This document shows positions 62,726-64,000 of a stretch of 64,000 nt of DNA, one piece after another. Position numbers and translations under genes: made by a program. Source of the stretch: Solimonas aquatica (GTDB lineage Bacteria; Pseudomonadota; Gammaproteobacteria; Nevskiales; Nevskiaceae); the NCBI RefSeq assembly GCF_900111015.1, contig NZ_FOFS01000001.1, positions 186,001 through 250,000 of the forward strand. Direction: 5' to 3'. The notes beneath the pieces are model-generated. The model was not told the origin of the DNA and made no database searches. It saw nothing but the letters and a program-made list of their open reading frames with translations. Numbering within the stretch: position 1 is the first letter of the stretch; each line of letters opens with the position of its first letter.

Positions 62726-63448
62726 TCAGGCGCTTGCGCCCTGATAGCAGTGCTTCTCCGCCACAATCGCCTTGTAGAACTGCACGTAGGTGATGAGCAG
62801 GAATGGCACGTAGGAGCCCACCGGCAGATAGAAGCCGATGGCGCCGTTCCAGGCGAAGGGGCCCGAGAAGAAGATCGCCAGGATGCCGGTGGAACCGAGC
62901 AGGGCCATCCACAGGTTCAGGAACAGGAACCAGCGCGGAAACACCTTGGGCCCCTGACGCTGCGTCAGGCCGGCCATGCCCACGCAGATCAGCTGCATGC
63001 TGAAGGTGGGGAAGAACAGCAGGAACTCGATCCAGGTCATGTCATTGATCAGCTGCACGAGTTCGGGCGAGCGATCAGGACGGTAGAACGCGCCGGCCCA
63101 GAAGATGAAGGGCAGGATGAACGCCACGGCATTGACGATGCCGGCGCCGAAGCAAAACATCGTCCACAGCGGATAGCGCCGGCCCTGTTCCATGCGCGCC
63201 ACCTGCAGGGCCACCATCGCCGACCAGGGCACCAGCAGGCAGGCGCCCAGCAGTCCCATCACGATGCCAGCCTTCACGCCCGTCAGGTGCGGTCCGAACT
63301 TTGCCATCAGCTCCGCGCCGCTCAGCTGCGGCGAAGGCGGCGGGATGAAGCCTGACAGCGGCATCAGGCCGCCGAAGAACAACAGGCCAAAGCCGATGCC
63401 GCAGGCCCAGAGCTGCAGCCGCTCGTGGGCGATTTGTGAAGGCGTCAT
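62726..63448 (-). CDS. conserved multi-pass membrane protein of unknown function
   Basis: 240 residues with about six membrane helices (for example GIGFGLLFFGGLMPLSGFI and ITYVQFYKAIV at the end). No family is recognised. It lies on the same strand as the LysR gene, 83 nt downstream of it, so the regulator may not be directly coupled to it. Confidence 0.75.
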   Translation of the reverse strand: MTPSQIAHERLQLWACGIGFGLLFFGGLMPLSGFIPPPSPQLSGAELMAKFGPHLTGVKAGIVMGLLGACLLVPWSAMVALQVARMEQGRRYPLWTMFCFGAGIVNAVAFILPFIFWAGAFYRPDRSPELVQLINDMTWIEFLLFFPTFSMQLICVGMAGLTQRQGPKVFPRWFLFLNLWMALLGSTGILAIFFSGPFAWNGAIGFYLPVGSYVPFLLITYVQFYKAIVAEKHCYQGASA

Positions 63449-63531
63449 CCAGATTCCCCTTAAGTATTGTCTGATGACTGTGTTCTAGCGTACCAATCGC
63501 GCAGGTGAACGATATTGGCCGGATTCGTCGA

Positions 63532-64000
63532 TCAGCGGCGCCCCGTGCGCTCGCGATGTTCGGGCAGCAGGGCAATCAGGGCCTGCGCCGCCGCCGAGAT
63601 CGCGCGCTTCTCGTGCCAGACCAGGCCCAGCTCGCGTTGCACGCTCAGCTCGGGAATCTTCAGCACGCAGAGACTGTCGTCGAGCATGGACGCCGGCAGC
63701 ACGCTCCAGCCCAGGCCGATGGCGGCGAGCATCTTCAGCGTCTCCAGATAATTGGTGGCCAGGCGCACGCGCGGCGTGGCGCCCAGGCGCTGCAGCTCGG
63801 CGGTGACGATGCGGTGGGTATAGGTGGCCTGATCGGGCAGCACGGCGGGATGTTCGGCCAGTTCACGCAGGCTCAGCTTGCGCCGGCCAGCCAGGGGATG
63901 GTGCCGGCCCACGACCACGGCCAGCGGGTCGGGCCAGACCATTTGCTGCTGCAGCTGCGGCAGCGGCTGCGTGGGCAGGGTGACGATGCCCAGTTCCAGC
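63532..64000 (-). CDS. LysR-family regulator, C-terminal part (5' end outside window)
   Basis: About 155 residues of a LysR effector-binding domain: LELGIVTLP, then WPDPLAVVVGRHHPLAGRR, and late blocks KMLAAIGLGWSVLPASML and LGLVWHEKRAISAAAQALI. The DNA-binding helix-turn-helix part would lie beyond the window. Regulated genes unknown. Confidence 0.88.
   Translation of the reverse strand, partial: LELGIVTLPTQPLPQLQQQMVWPDPLAVVVGRHHPLAGRRKLSLRELAEHPAVLPDQATYTHRIVTAELQRLGATPRVRLATNYLETLKMLAAIGLGWSVLPASMLDDSLCVLKIPELSVQRELGLVWHEKRAISAAAQALIALLPEHRERTGRR

Overview
The window is GC-rich, densely coded chromosome of a gammaproteobacterium. The order serC, serA, pheA, hisC, tyrA, aroA, cmk, rpsA, ihfB, lapA, lapB is the gammaproteobacterial 'mixed-function' supraoperon. 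PrmB, BepA, a SCO protein and full cobalamin nucleotide-loop genes fit a Pseudomonas/Xanthomonas/Nevskiales-type organism; the exact order is inference. I saw no rRNA, tRNA or CRISPR array.

Layout. (1) 1-3787, minus: a surface-signalling trio of FecI-type sigma factor, FecR-type regulator and STN-domain TonB receptor (receptor cut by the window edge). (2) 4171-19112: five exported amidase-signature hydrolases. Three Sec-type enzymes surround an RND efflux pump and adaptor. Two Tat-type, FAAH-like enzymes lead an operon with a peroxiredoxin, a cytochrome b561 and a cytochrome c'. (3) 19319-28670, minus: a B12 block of promoter, cobalamin riboswitch, btuB, a btuM-like transporter, cobB/cbiA, cobQ, cobU, cobT, cobC and cobS, then a protein phosphatase. 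(4) 28778-29930: vapBC followed by a 123-bp tandem repeat made of hairpins. (5) 29981-42646, plus: serine and aromatic amino acid synthesis, cmk, rpsA, ihfB, the lapAB genes of LPS control, and a reductase. (6) 42631-45647, minus: bepA, psd, sco. (7) 45745-51704, plus: prmB, aroC, an MFS transporter, and a DUF1800/DUF1501 pair. (8) 51706-56782, minus: a small secreted protein, nitrilase-family hydrolase, GNAT, SnoaL-like protein, OprC-type copper receptor and DUF2946 protein. (9) 56932-64000: a DinB-family protein, then a visibly more AT-rich defence island with a short prokaryotic Argonaute and its TIR-APAZ partner (a SPARTA system), hipBA, a membrane protein, and the 3' part of a LysR regulator.

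Two signals stand out. The TIR-APAZ/short-pAgo pair at 57674-60576 has the sizes, overlap and key residues of an NAD-depleting abortive-infection system. The hairpin family at 29453-29945, 31074-31168 and 37859-37872 has covarying stems and recurring A-N-G-G-A-T loops, the kind of loop that CsrA/RsmA proteins bind. It lies ahead of serC, serA and rpsA and may be an undescribed regulatory or repeat element.
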